Origin: Dyella sp. S184 | Lineage (GTDB): Bacteria; Pseudomonadota; Gammaproteobacteria; Xanthomonadales; Rhodanobacteraceae | Length of the DNA stretch: 64,000 bases | Assembly: GCF_009766065.1 (NCBI RefSeq) | Contig: NZ_LMUE01000009.1 | Span: 190,812 to 254,811 of the forward strand | Direction of reading: 5' to 3' | Shown: piece after piece, positions 54,882 through 64,000 of the stretch | How positions within the stretch are numbered: position 1 is the stretch's first letter | Layout: each line of letters opens with the position of its first letter | Notes under the pieces: model-generated | The model's database searches: none | Seen by the model: only the letters and a program-made list of their open reading frames with translations | Told to the model about the DNA's origin: nothing | Made by a program: the position numbers and the translations under genes

Positions 54882-56582
54882 GTGCAAACGTCTCCGGAAG
54901 AATTCGTCGCGACTTCCTCATCAACGGATTTCGCCGACATTGCAGATCACTACGAAAGGTTCGTGGTATTTCCTGCATCAACCAATGATCGTCAAGTGCG
55001 AACCAGCATAAGGTGCTCACCGAGCATAGTGGTTTTGGGGGCAAACGGCTCGGGGAAAACGAGGCTTGGAGTATGGTTCGAAACCGTCAGCCCCTATCAC
55101 GAGCTTGTGCATCGCATACCCGCTCAACGCTCGCTAAGCTTTCCAAAAATCGCAAGCCCCATCGGTCTAAGAGATGCACATGACCGCTTTCAATGGGCAG
55201 AGCGTCCACCCAACTGGGATGTGCCCACTTGGGAACGGAACAGGCAATCTCAAAAGCTAACCAGCCGATACGGGAACGTTAGCCCTGACACCATTGCATA
55301 CGCCCCACTCTCCGACTACGACAAGCTTCTTGTTCTCCTTTTTTCCGAAAATTACGGGCAGCTCATTGAATTCAATAAGCGCTATAAGAGCACCGACCAC
55401 CGCATCGACGCGCCAGAAACTATCCTAGATAGGGTCAAGCGCGTCTGGGAGTCTGTCCTGCCGCACAGGACACTTGATTTTGAAAGCAGTGAAGTCGTTG
55501 TCCGGCAGGCACTGACGGACGCGAAGCCATATTCGGCTGCGGCAATGAGTGACGGCGAACGAGCAGTGTTCTACTTGGTGGGACAATGCCTCTGTGCTTC
55601 GCCCAACACCATCATTGTCATTGATGAGCCCGAACTTCATTTACATCGCGCGATACAGCAGAAACTATGGGACACCATAGAAGCAGAGCGACATGACTGC
55701 CAGTTCATCTACATCACTCATGACTTAGCGTTTGCCGAAGGTCGTGCTGATGCGACGAAAATTTGGTTGCGTAGCTCGGATGGCAGCAACTTCGACTGGT
55801 TCGAACTCCCCCAATCGGAAAGTATCCCGCAGGAAACTTACCTGGAAATTCTAGGTAGTCGCCGTCCCGTTGCATTTGTGGAGGGAAACTATCAGTCCAT
55901 TGACTACGATGTCTGCCGTGCAGCCTTCCCAGGGCTTTACATTCGACCGGTTGGAGGATGCGCCACTGTCCTCGCTGCGACTAAGGCTTTTCGTGAAACA
56001 CACGACCTTCATCACATTGACTGCGTTGGCATAGTTGATCGAGACCATCTTTCCGACGGGCAAATCAATGGATACCAGAACTCCAATGTATATGCCCTCA
56101 AGGTTTCTGAGATTGAAAACCTTTTTCTCGTCCCAGCCGTTCTGAATGTTCTTGCTAAGCAACTCGACGCCCCAGCGAATGCTGTTGAGCTAACAGTGGA
56201 GATGGTTTTTAGCGAGTTCTCCCGAATGAAACAGCAACACGCCTTGGAACTAACTAGACGTGACATTACCTTGGCCCTCGGACGCTTCGATGGATCGGGG
56301 AACATCGAACAGATCTCCACATGGTTAAATACGTTGGGTGCCTCCATTGATGTTCCGACGATCTTTCAGGGCCATCTTCGAGAAGCAGAGCGCCTAATTG
56401 AGCATCGCGACTACATAGGTATCCTTCGCGTGTTCAATCACAAAGGTATGGTTGGTCGCACAACCGGATACTTCGGGCTAACGATCCCTTCATACATCGA
56501 GCGCGCTCGAAGACGCTTGCGCAGAAATGACGAAGAGGTGATTGCAGCTTTGAGACCCCATTTGCCAGACGTGCTCATGTAG
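54882..56582 (+). CDS. AAA ATPase fused to DUF4435 (PARIS/OLD-like defence protein)
   Basis: 566 residues. ATPase part: Walker A VLGANGSGKTRLGVWF (near residue 53), ABC-type signature AAMSDGERAVFYL, Walker B TIIVIDEPELHLH and a His switch in IYITHDLAFAEG. From about residue 328 a DUF4435/Toprim-like part follows: VAFVEGNYQSIDYDV, GIVDRDHLSDGQ and VSEIENLFLVPAVL. In PARIS systems the ATPase (AriA) and DUF4435 nuclease (AriB) are usually separate; here they are one chain. The start is a GTG with GGAAC upstream. Low GC compared with the flanks. Confidence 0.8.
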   Translation: MQTSPEEFVATSSSTDFADIADHYERFVVFPASTNDRQVRTSIRCSPSIVVLGANGSGKTRLGVWFETVSPYHELVHRIPAQRSLSFPKIASPIGLRDAHDRFQWAERPPNWDVPTWERNRQSQKLTSRYGNVSPDTIAYAPLSDYDKLLVLLFSENYGQLIEFNKRYKSTDHRIDAPETILDRVKRVWESVLPHRTLDFESSEVVVRQALTDAKPYSAAAMSDGERAVFYLVGQCLCASPNTIIVIDEPELHLHRAIQQKLWDTIEAERHDCQFIYITHDLAFAEGRADATKIWLRSSDGSNFDWFELPQSESIPQETYLEILGSRRPVAFVEGNYQSIDYDVCRAAFPGLYIRPVGGCATVLAATKAFRETHDLHHIDCVGIVDRDHLSDGQINGYQNSNVYALKVSEIENLFLVPAVLNVLAKQLDAPANAVELTVEMVFSEFSRMKQQHALELTRRDITLALGRFDGSGNIEQISTWLNTLGASIDVPTIFQGHLREAERLIEHRDYIGILRVFNHKGMVGRTTGYFGLTIPSYIERARRRLRRNDEEVIAALRPHLPDVLM

Positions 56583-56627
56583 AAAACCGTCCGATTTCAT
56601 TGTGGGCCAGTGTCGATCATCCTTAAC

Positions 56628-58313
56628 CTAAGGCGCTCCAACCACTCGACGCCCCACAGGCCGTAACCGCGCCACGGCCTCGCTGGGCTCCGAACCTTGT
56701 GGCACCCCATCCATCGTTGTCCCCATATCCGGCAAGTGAGCCCTGAGCCATTCGAGCTCGACCCCACTTGTCACGGACAGCAGCGGCTCGACCGAACCCT
56801 GATCGAGTGCGACCATCGTCCCTAACGCCGCCCTCAATCGCTGGCGCGTATCAGCCTGCTGCACCCTCAACTGGGCTTCGTCATCGGCGAAATTATCCAA
56901 ATACACCTGATGCGAGCGCAGGGTGGCTTTCATGGTTTGAACACGGCGTTGGCAGGCCTCGAACGTTCCAATCAACGATTGCCATGCTTTTGGCTTGATG
57001 CCGTCAGCGCCAAACGCGCGGGCTGTGACGACTTGCCACCGGTGGTTCGCCTCCCACTGTTCAAGCTTTTCTTTCGCCGACGCGCGTTGAGCCCTACACC
57101 CATCGAGCTGGTAATCCGTGTCAAGTTTCGCCGCCATGCGTCGGCCCAGGTCTTCCGCGTGCTTACGGAACCTGTGCGCCAAGTCATTCAATGCGGCCAG
57201 CACCCGTTCGACCACGGCCGCAATTTTCAAAACACGAATGAACAACCGCCGTTCTTCAGGCGTCGTCGGCGCCGGTGCAGCCGCGTGAAACCGCGCCACC
57301 AAGGATCCAGCCAGTGCGGTCATGGGTGGCTTCGGCAGCGGGCTCGGCGCTGTCGGCGGGCCGTCCGCCTGCTCATCCCGAGATGATTCCGCTTGGCGGC
57401 CCGGAGTAACCAACGGCTTGCTTGCTTCATTCGGCCGAACGAGCTTTCCCATTTCCCGGGCAAGATCGGCGACCGCCTGTTGATGTTGCGCATCCATCGC
57501 GGCGCCATTGGCAACTTTGTGGATCTCGGAAGGAACAACGATGTCCCGAACCGCGTTTCCCTTTCGCGTGAAAAAACCTTTGCGCTCCATCGCAACGACT
57601 GCTTGTCCCAGCGTCGGCTGAGGCACGAAGGGCAGACCTTGCCGGGCGTAACTGAGGTGGGTGTAGTCCGCAGGCAACTCATTCGCGGCAGTGAACTCGT
57701 TGGCCAACTCAGCCCACCGAGCATTCAACCGCTCGACAAAATCCGACGACGAACGCCGCCCCGTTAGAAAGGCAAACTTGGTGTGTAACCCCCAATCGGA
57801 TTTGGACGTGCCATCGCCCTCTGCTTGTTCCAGTTGTTCGAGCCGACGGGTCGGAATGTAAATGTGTGCGTGGTAGCCCTGCTTTTCTTTCGGCTTCACC
57901 GCTCCCAGGGCATCCACATCCGCATCTCGGTGGAGTCCGAGTGACACGGCCGTGTGCAGCTGATCAACAATGAACTGAGCCATCTGCGTTGCCATGTCGG
58001 TGGCTTGCTCATCTGAGAGACCAAAGGGCACCGGGATCCGATAGTCCCTGGCCACCTGAGAATCTTTTCTCAACTCGGCCGCCTCGGCCCGGTTCCATAA
58101 CTGTCCGGGATCAGTGGCCCAATCCGGCGCCCCTTCGGGAGCAAGGGTTAGGGCAGCAACGATCTCCTCGCCCAACTTGCGTCTGCGGAAGTCATGCCAG
58201 GTCTTCGTGCGTTCGTCGTAAAGGCGGAGGCCAAGCCTGTAAGCCGCGCCTGCGACGGCGGAATGTCCCTGCGAGCGACCGTGGGTTTGAAGGTGGGGGC
58301 GAGCATGTCGCAT
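56628..58313 (-). CDS. MobA/MobL family relaxase
   Basis: Nicks the element's oriT and leads the strand into a recipient. 561 residues. The N-terminus RSQGHSAVAGAAYRLG with Tyr residues near position 25 is the MobA/MobL signature; the metal-binding H-x-H is in GYHAHIYIPTRRL near residue 145. The C-terminal half is a helical, Gln/Arg-rich region. Lack of coupling protein and type IV secretion genes means it depends on a helper conjugation system. Confidence 0.85.
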   Translation of the reverse strand: MRHARPHLQTHGRSQGHSAVAGAAYRLGLRLYDERTKTWHDFRRRKLGEEIVAALTLAPEGAPDWATDPGQLWNRAEAAELRKDSQVARDYRIPVPFGLSDEQATDMATQMAQFIVDQLHTAVSLGLHRDADVDALGAVKPKEKQGYHAHIYIPTRRLEQLEQAEGDGTSKSDWGLHTKFAFLTGRRSSSDFVERLNARWAELANEFTAANELPADYTHLSYARQGLPFVPQPTLGQAVVAMERKGFFTRKGNAVRDIVVPSEIHKVANGAAMDAQHQQAVADLAREMGKLVRPNEASKPLVTPGRQAESSRDEQADGPPTAPSPLPKPPMTALAGSLVARFHAAAPAPTTPEERRLFIRVLKIAAVVERVLAALNDLAHRFRKHAEDLGRRMAAKLDTDYQLDGCRAQRASAKEKLEQWEANHRWQVVTARAFGADGIKPKAWQSLIGTFEACQRRVQTMKATLRSHQVYLDNFADDEAQLRVQQADTRQRLRAALGTMVALDQGSVEPLLSVTSGVELEWLRAHLPDMGTTMDGVPQGSEPSEAVARLRPVGRRVVGAP

Positions 58314-58620
58314 AGATCATCCTTGAATGCGTGTGGTCATCCATGACCCAAAACACTGATGGCTGGCCGACCGGACACGTGAGTGTCTGCTCGCCCCAGC
58401 ACCATCAAACCAGACCATCGGCGGATGTCAAGTCTCCTTGACACAAGGGATACTGGTTTGTGGCGTCGGTCAGCTGACCACGGCGGTGGCGCCTCTGGCT
58501 TTGGCTGGACGGTTAGTGTTGGCGGGTGCTGTGAGCGGCCTGTTGGAACAACAGTGAAGACGCGCTCTGGGCTATCGACTGTTTGAAAACGCGGTTGCGC
58601 CGCGGTCTAGTACGGAATGG
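58314..58620. other. Probable oriT region
   Basis: Gene-free stretch directly upstream of the relaxase start. It holds a hairpin TGTCAAG-TCTC-CTTGACA (58426-58443) and a perfect 12-bp palindrome GGTCAGCTGACC (58468-58479). Inverted repeats next to a relaxase gene are what an origin of transfer looks like; the nick site cannot be named. Nothing else is recognised up to 58740. Confidence 0.45.
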
Positions 58621-58754
58621 GTGACCAATAGTTCGCACACAGCTGGACCCCAGGCGGACCTCAGCCTAGGGCAAAACTAGGGTTGTCGAAGGCCCAGCAG
58701 GAGAGCAGGAGGAGAGAATGGAGCTACAATGCTTAATATCTAAAGTCTAAACAA

Positions 58755-58783
58755 TTGATTTAAGAAGAAAAAACATCTAATAA
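58755..58783 (+). promoter_or_regulatory. Promoter for the RNA upstream of the Abi gene
   Basis: TTGATT (58755-58760), 17-bp AT-rich spacer, then TAATAA (58778-58783); an overlapping TCTAAT (58776-58781) is an alternative -10. Predicted transcript start is near 58790. Confidence 0.5.
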
Positions 58784-58787
58784 ACGT

Positions 58788-58920
58788 GAACCATCGATGC
58801 GTCTCCCGATGATTGACAAGACCCAATTCCACGCGTAGTATTAATTCCAACAACGCCTGCACACTTTCAGTTAAGCCTTCAAAAGCCGAGTACTGAAAGG
58901 AGTCGCAGGCTTTCTTTTTT
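58788..58920 (+). ncRNA. Candidate structured RNA upstream of the Abi_2 gene
   Basis: About 130 nt between a sigma70-like promoter and a terminator, without an open reading frame. The 3' part forms a nested stem: CCTGC pairs with GCAGG and, inside it, CTTTCAG pairs with CTGAAAG; the RNA then ends in CTTTCTTTTTT, a Rho-independent terminator 24 bases before the abi start codon. A weaker 5' hairpin CATCG/CGATG lies near 58792-58813. It may be the RNA partner (antitoxin) of the Abi protein or an attenuator controlling it. Confidence 0.6.
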
Positions 58921-58943
58921 GGTTCGGTGCAACGGGGACGCGC

Positions 58944-59978
58944 GTGGCACGCAAGCTAGGGAAGCGTATTCGCGCGTCGGTTCGACGCCTCGTCAAACGG
59001 CATCTACCAAGCCTGCATATCCGACGCGAAGGGCTAGTTCCTTACACCAAGCCCTATTTGACGCCTGCCGACCTCATAACCAAGCTTCAGGCTTCCGGCC
59101 TGACGGTTCATTCTGTTCCGCATGCCCAAAACGTGCTGAGCATCGTCAACTACTATCGCTTCAAGGTCTACCTTCGCCCATTTCTTACACCGCCTGACTT
59201 CAAACAGTTTCAGGGTGGTGCAACATTCGTCGGCGCTTGCGAACTTCAAGATTTTGACCGGGATCTGCGGTCACTGGTTATGGCCCTGACTGGCATCATC
59301 GAGGTCACCCTTCGCCATAGCCTCGACGCCCACGTAGGTGCCTTTCTCAAAGATCCGTTCTGGTATTTGAACGAGCGCATCTATGCCCAAACGCCAACCG
59401 AAACCATCAAGAAGATCGTGCGTTCGGTCAATCTTTCTAACGAAGAGTTCAGCCAACATTTTCGCAGGAAATATCACAGTCCTGCCCGTGGGAAGCATTA
59501 CCTTCTGCCTCCATTTTGGATGGCCTCAGAAACCTTTACGTTGGGGCAGCTTCTGTATCTGATGAAGGGCCTCGATAAAGTACCGTTCGCCGGGCCCACC
59601 AGGGGATCCTTGAACGAGTTAGACAAGATGGCTAGAAAATGGGGCGCGTTCAACATCACCGACTTGGAACGGTGGGTCGAGTATTTGAGAAATTTACGCA
59701 ACTGGTGCGCCCACCACAATCGATTGTGGAGCCGAAACATGGGCGTGCCGTCCAACGTTCAGCGTCACCTCTCACCAGCCATCGCCGGCAAATCGCCAAA
59801 CAACCATCGCATCTATCTTCATTTGGTAATGATGCGGATCATGCTTCAGAACCAACAAATCCCCGACAACATCGCAGCAGCCCTACAGGCGCTGTTTGTC
59901 ACCTATCCAACCGCAGCTGCCATGAAAAACCAGATGGGTTTCCCTTCTAACTGGCTGGCTGACCCCTTCTGGCACTGA
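58944..59978 (+). CDS. Abi_2 (AbiD/AbiF) family abortive-infection HEPN protein
   Basis: 344 residues. The order of motifs is that of Abi_2 proteins: an N-terminal KPYLTPADLITKLQASGL (pairing-helix region), INYYRF-like SIVNYYRFKVYLRPF, DFDRDLRSLVMALTGIIEVTLRH, and the HEPN RNase motif R-x4-H in LRNLRNWCAHHNRLW (near residue 255). The start is GTG with a GGGGA site. Members stop phage growth or act as toxins by RNA cleavage. Transcription from the upstream promoter must pass the terminator, so expression may be controlled by read-through. Confidence 0.82.
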   Translation: MARKLGKRIRASVRRLVKRHLPSLHIRREGLVPYTKPYLTPADLITKLQASGLTVHSVPHAQNVLSIVNYYRFKVYLRPFLTPPDFKQFQGGATFVGACELQDFDRDLRSLVMALTGIIEVTLRHSLDAHVGAFLKDPFWYLNERIYAQTPTETIKKIVRSVNLSNEEFSQHFRRKYHSPARGKHYLLPPFWMASETFTLGQLLYLMKGLDKVPFAGPTRGSLNELDKMARKWGAFNITDLERWVEYLRNLRNWCAHHNRLWSRNMGVPSNVQRHLSPAIAGKSPNNHRIYLHLVMMRIMLQNQQIPDNIAAALQALFVTYPTAAAMKNQMGFPSNWLADPFWH

Positions 59979-60400
59979 CTTGCTGGCGCGCCGTGGAAAG
60001 CAGAAATGAAATGGATGAGGAACCCTTGCGCAGGGCGACCACGCAGTGATGATGGCCCACATGAGGTGCAAGACCGGCCGGATGGTGCGACCAAAGGTAT
60101 CCTGACGACAGCGGGTCAGTTCAGTTCCTGAAACCGCAATCGAACCCAGACCCTAAAAATGCCCGTATGGCAACGGTCAGCCGCTTGGCCCTGACGCTGG
60201 CCGTCGTGGATGACTGGCATCAGCATCCGCGCCGATGGTAATCTGAAAAGGTACCGTTTTGAGTATCGTTTTTTCGCCTGTTTTTGGAGCTAAAAACCTT
60301 CAGGAACAGCGTGTTGGGGCAGGGCTTCTGAAGTTCCCGCCACCTCCACCATTGGCATCGCTGGCCGTAACAAACAAGCCCTGAGACTCATCATCTCCTT
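59979..60400. other. Gene-free region with a tmRNA-end-like sequence
   Basis: About 420 bases without a supportable gene. At 60334-60351 the 18 bases TTCCCGCCACCTCCACCA resemble the 3' end of a tmRNA or tRNA (T-arm and acceptor sequence with CCA), but the rest of the T arm and acceptor partner are missing. It may be a relic of another integration site. Confidence 0.35.
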
Positions 60401-60997
60401 TTAAGGTCGTGCACGTTTCCTGGCCCGAGCCGAAAAATCAGTTCCGGTGAGGCTGCGTTTGGCGCGTGCCTTGGCCGTGCCAATGGCCTTCACACGATCC
60501 TCCGCCCGCTGTTGGGCCAGTGCAGCCTTCTGGCGGGCGTCGAGGTATTCAGGCAGGGTCAGCCAGCTGATGCGGTCCCCGCGGCCCATAACGACCTCCC
60601 CACGAATGGTGGCCCAGGCGTCGACTGGACGCTTGTGAGGACCAACGAGGGCGAAGGGCCAAGGATCTGATTGAGCGGTGCCGTTATTAAGCCACATGGC
60701 GAAACCAGCTCGGAAACCCAGTTTGGCCAGTTCGGCGTTCATTGCGGCCCGCTCGATCCGATGAGCTCGAAACCGGCGCACTTCACCGAGTGAATACCAA
60801 AGGGCTTCTCTCGGCCTCTCCCGGGGCTCCGGGTGCGGCGGCTGGGGTGGTCGGGTGCGAAGGCGCTCTTTGAGCTGTCCGACGCTCAGGCCGGTCAGCA
60901 ACGTAACTTGGACGGGCAAGAGGAGCACGTCATCGGCGAGGTGGCCGACCTCACGCCGCAGGATGTCATCAGGAATGGCAGGGACGCGTTTGGGCAT
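60401..60997 (-). CDS. HTH protein, possible excisionase/regulator of the element
   Basis: 198 residues. The region DDVLLLPVQVTLLTGLSVGQLKERLR followed by WYSLGEVRRFRAHRIE has the MerR/AlpA-like HTH and wing pattern of excisionases and small element regulators. The C-terminal part is basic and Ala/Arg-rich (KAIGTAKARAKRSL). Position at the end opposite the integrase, beside the right att site, fits a recombination directionality factor; it is longer than classical Xis. Confidence 0.55.
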   Translation of the reverse strand: MPKRVPAIPDDILRREVGHLADDVLLLPVQVTLLTGLSVGQLKERLRTRPPQPPHPEPRERPREALWYSLGEVRRFRAHRIERAAMNAELAKLGFRAGFAMWLNNGTAQSDPWPFALVGPHKRPVDAWATIRGEVVMGRGDRISWLTLPEYLDARQKAALAQQRAEDRVKAIGTAKARAKRSLTGTDFSARARKRARP

Positions 60998-61036
60998 GCC
61001 CGCACCGTATCAAACTCATCCCATTCGTGCACCGAA

Positions 61037-61057
61037 GGGAGCCATGCCGGAGCCATG
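61037..61057 (+). repeat. 21-bp repeat near right end
   Basis: Exact copy of 39875-39895 in the same orientation, 58 bases inside the right attachment repeat. Contains two GAGCCATG units. Confidence 0.6.
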
Positions 61058-61069
61058 GACCGATACCCC

Positions 61070-61106
61070 AGAAAGAGAAAAGGCACCTAGGTCGCCCTAA
61101 GTGCCT
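61070..61106 (-). terminator. Terminator for tRNA-Lys supplied by the element
   Basis: On the minus strand an 11-bp stem (AGGCACTTAGG/CCTAGGTGCCT with one G-U pair and loop GCGA) is followed by TTTCTCTTT. The G-U pair forms only on the minus strand. It lies 10 bases after the tRNA-Lys 3' end, inside the element. Confidence 0.75.
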
Positions 61107-61114
61107 GTTCTTGA

Positions 61115-61191
<77 letters not shown>

Positions 61192-61227
61192 CTGAACTTG
61201 CTTGTACCTGCAAACCAGGCTTGAAAC

Positions 61228-61304
61228 TGGGGTGGATGATGGGATTCGAACCCACGACAACCGGAATCACAATCCGGGACTCTAACCAGCTGAGCTACAC
61301 CCAC
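61228..61304 (-). tRNA. tRNA-His(GTG)
   Basis: Acceptor GTGGGTG pairs with CATCCAC followed by C and CCA; anticodon loop TTGTGAT (GTG). An extra 5' G at 61305 would be the encoded G-1 of tRNA-His. Confidence 0.94.
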
Positions 61305-61319
61305 CATAAATCTTGAAAC

Positions 61320-61396
61320 TGGTGCGCCCGACAGGACTCGAACCTGCAACCGTCGGCTTAGAAGGCCGATGCTCTATCCGGTTGAGCTACAGGCGC
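61320..61396 (-). tRNA. tRNA-Arg(TCT)
   Basis: 77 nt, acceptor GCGCCTG with matching 3' strand, anticodon loop CTTCTAA (TCT), T arm GGTTCGAGTCC, encoded CCA. Confidence 0.94.
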
Positions 61397-61424
61397 AATC
61401 TACTGTGACCGTAGGCTGCGTCGC

Positions 61425-61501
61425 TGGTCGGGGCAGAGGGATTCGAACCCCCGACTTTTGCGTCCCAAACGCAACGCTCTACCAGACTGAGCTATACCCC
61501 G
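61425..61501 (-). tRNA. tRNA-Pro(TGG)
   Basis: 77 nt, acceptor CGGGGTA/TGCCCCG, anticodon loop TTTGGGA (TGG), T arm GGTTCGAATCC, encoded CCA. Together with Lys, His and Arg(TCT) it forms a closely spaced array. Confidence 0.94.
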
Positions 61502-61633
61502 CTTTCGAATCCCCGACAGCATCACCACCGGAGCCTTGAAATGTTACGGGTGACGCCTCGCTCAGTCAATCCGTATCGAAGCACACCTTTGTTTCTTGAC
61601 CATCGTTTTCGCAGAGAAAAAATCAACTACTCC

Positions 61634-61663
61634 GTGAAAACAAAACGGGGTGCAAGCACCCCG
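61634..61663 (-). terminator. Terminator after tRNA-Arg(ACG)
   Basis: Stem CGGGGTG/CACCCCG with a four-base loop and TTTTGTTTT on the minus strand. It separates tRNA-Arg(ACG) from the four-tRNA array. Confidence 0.8.
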
Positions 61664-61678
61664 CCTCGCTTTATAAAA

Positions 61679-61755
61679 TGGTGCGCCCGGAGAGATTCGA
61701 ACTCCCGACCACCTAGTTCGTAGCCAGGTACTCTATCCAACTGAGCTACGGGCGC
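61679..61755 (-). tRNA. tRNA-Arg(ACG)
   Basis: 77 nt, acceptor GCGCCCG/CGGGCGC, anticodon loop CTACGAA (ACG), T arm with GAGTTCGAATCTC, encoded CCA. Confidence 0.94.
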
Positions 61756-61967
61756 ACTGAAAACTTTTCAGCTTGCCGCCTTGATGTTTGGGCATCGAAG
61801 CGGTGAAGCAAGAAGCGGAATTATTCAGACTCCGCCCTCGTGCGTCAACACTTTTCGTCAAAATTGTTCATCTCACGTAACAACGCAATGCAAATATGGC
61901 CCTGTGCATGACTTTGCCGAGCACGCACGATAAACGTCAGATGATGAAGACTCAGGCCTGCAAACAT

Positions 61968-61996
61968 GAAGAAGGCGGCCTTAAGCCGCCTTCTCG
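61968..61996 (-). terminator. Terminator-like hairpin after ftsH
   Basis: Inverted repeat GAAGGCGGC/GCCGCCTTC with five-base loop, 44 bases after the ftsH stop; the T tail on the minus strand is weak. Nothing is recognised between it and tRNA-Arg(ACG). Confidence 0.55.
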
Positions 61997-62037
61997 ATCC
62001 CTGCACAGTCGCAGGTTATAGCCGTCCAAACTCCGGA

Positions 62038-63996
<1,959 letters not shown>

Positions 63997-64000
63997 GCAC

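Noticed and set aside
60833..61090. 85-codon frame running through the right 21-bp repeat
   Set aside because: It overlaps the HTH gene on the other strand and shares only the repeat-encoded residues with the upstream extension of the integrase frame, so the shared peptide reflects the DNA repeat and not a protein family.

Overview
The window looks like a chromosome segment of a high-GC gammaproteobacterium of the Xanthomonadales/Lysobacterales, most likely family Rhodanobacteraceae (Rhodanobacter, Dyella, Frateuria or a relative). The evidence is the gene order holB-tmk-mltG-pabC-pabB-fabF-acpP-fabG-fabD-fabH-rpmF-yceD, the Xanthomonadales-type KdkA and DUF6165 proteins, and strongly GC-biased third codon positions. 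The genus is inference.

Region 1 (1-39,660) is conserved chromosome. Bases 1-9,799 (minus strand) are a fatty-acid, folate and replication block whose genes are mostly joined by ATGA or TGATG overlaps. Bases 9,944-15,544 (plus) carry maf, a MoxR-DUF58-transglutaminase set and a Slp lipoprotein. Bases 15,605-18,987 (minus) hold hit, recR, ybaB, dnaX, the 4.5S RNA and tRNA-Ser. Next come a metallo-hydrolase, KDO kinase (kdkA), a family 9 glycosyltransferase, DUF6165, a long aromatic amino-acid ammonia-lyase, hisS, tRNA-Pro, a DUF455 protein, purF, cvpA, a SPOR protein and folC. A copper module follows (two unlisted-size small membrane peptides, a CopA-type ATPase and its MerR regulator), then a MarR-isochorismatase-like-membrane protein-MFS group.

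Region 2 (39,699-61,160) is an integrated element of about 21.5 kb. It is bounded by a 46-bp direct repeat that is the 3' part of a tRNA-Lys(CTT) gene; the intact tRNA is at the right end. A tyrosine integrase sits at the left end and a small HTH, excisionase-like protein at the right end. A MobA/MobL relaxase with a probable oriT, and no type IV secretion genes, makes it an integrative mobilizable element. Cargo includes a DUF3800 protein, a short Sec-exported RHS toxin with a zinc-protease tip and a probable periplasmic immunity protein, three envelope proteins, an IS21-type insertion, and a defence cluster: an ApeA-like HEPN protein, a membrane zinc-ribbon protein plus DUF4238 protein, a fused AAA-DUF4435 (PARIS-like) protein, and an Abi_2-family HEPN protein preceded by a structured non-coding RNA with its own promoter and terminator. 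The RNA plus Abi pair is the most interesting candidate system here.

Region 3 (61,116-64,000) is chromosome again: five minus-strand tRNAs (Lys, His, Arg, Pro, Arg) and ftsH. All functional calls rest on reading the sequence and on remembered family motifs; no database search was run.
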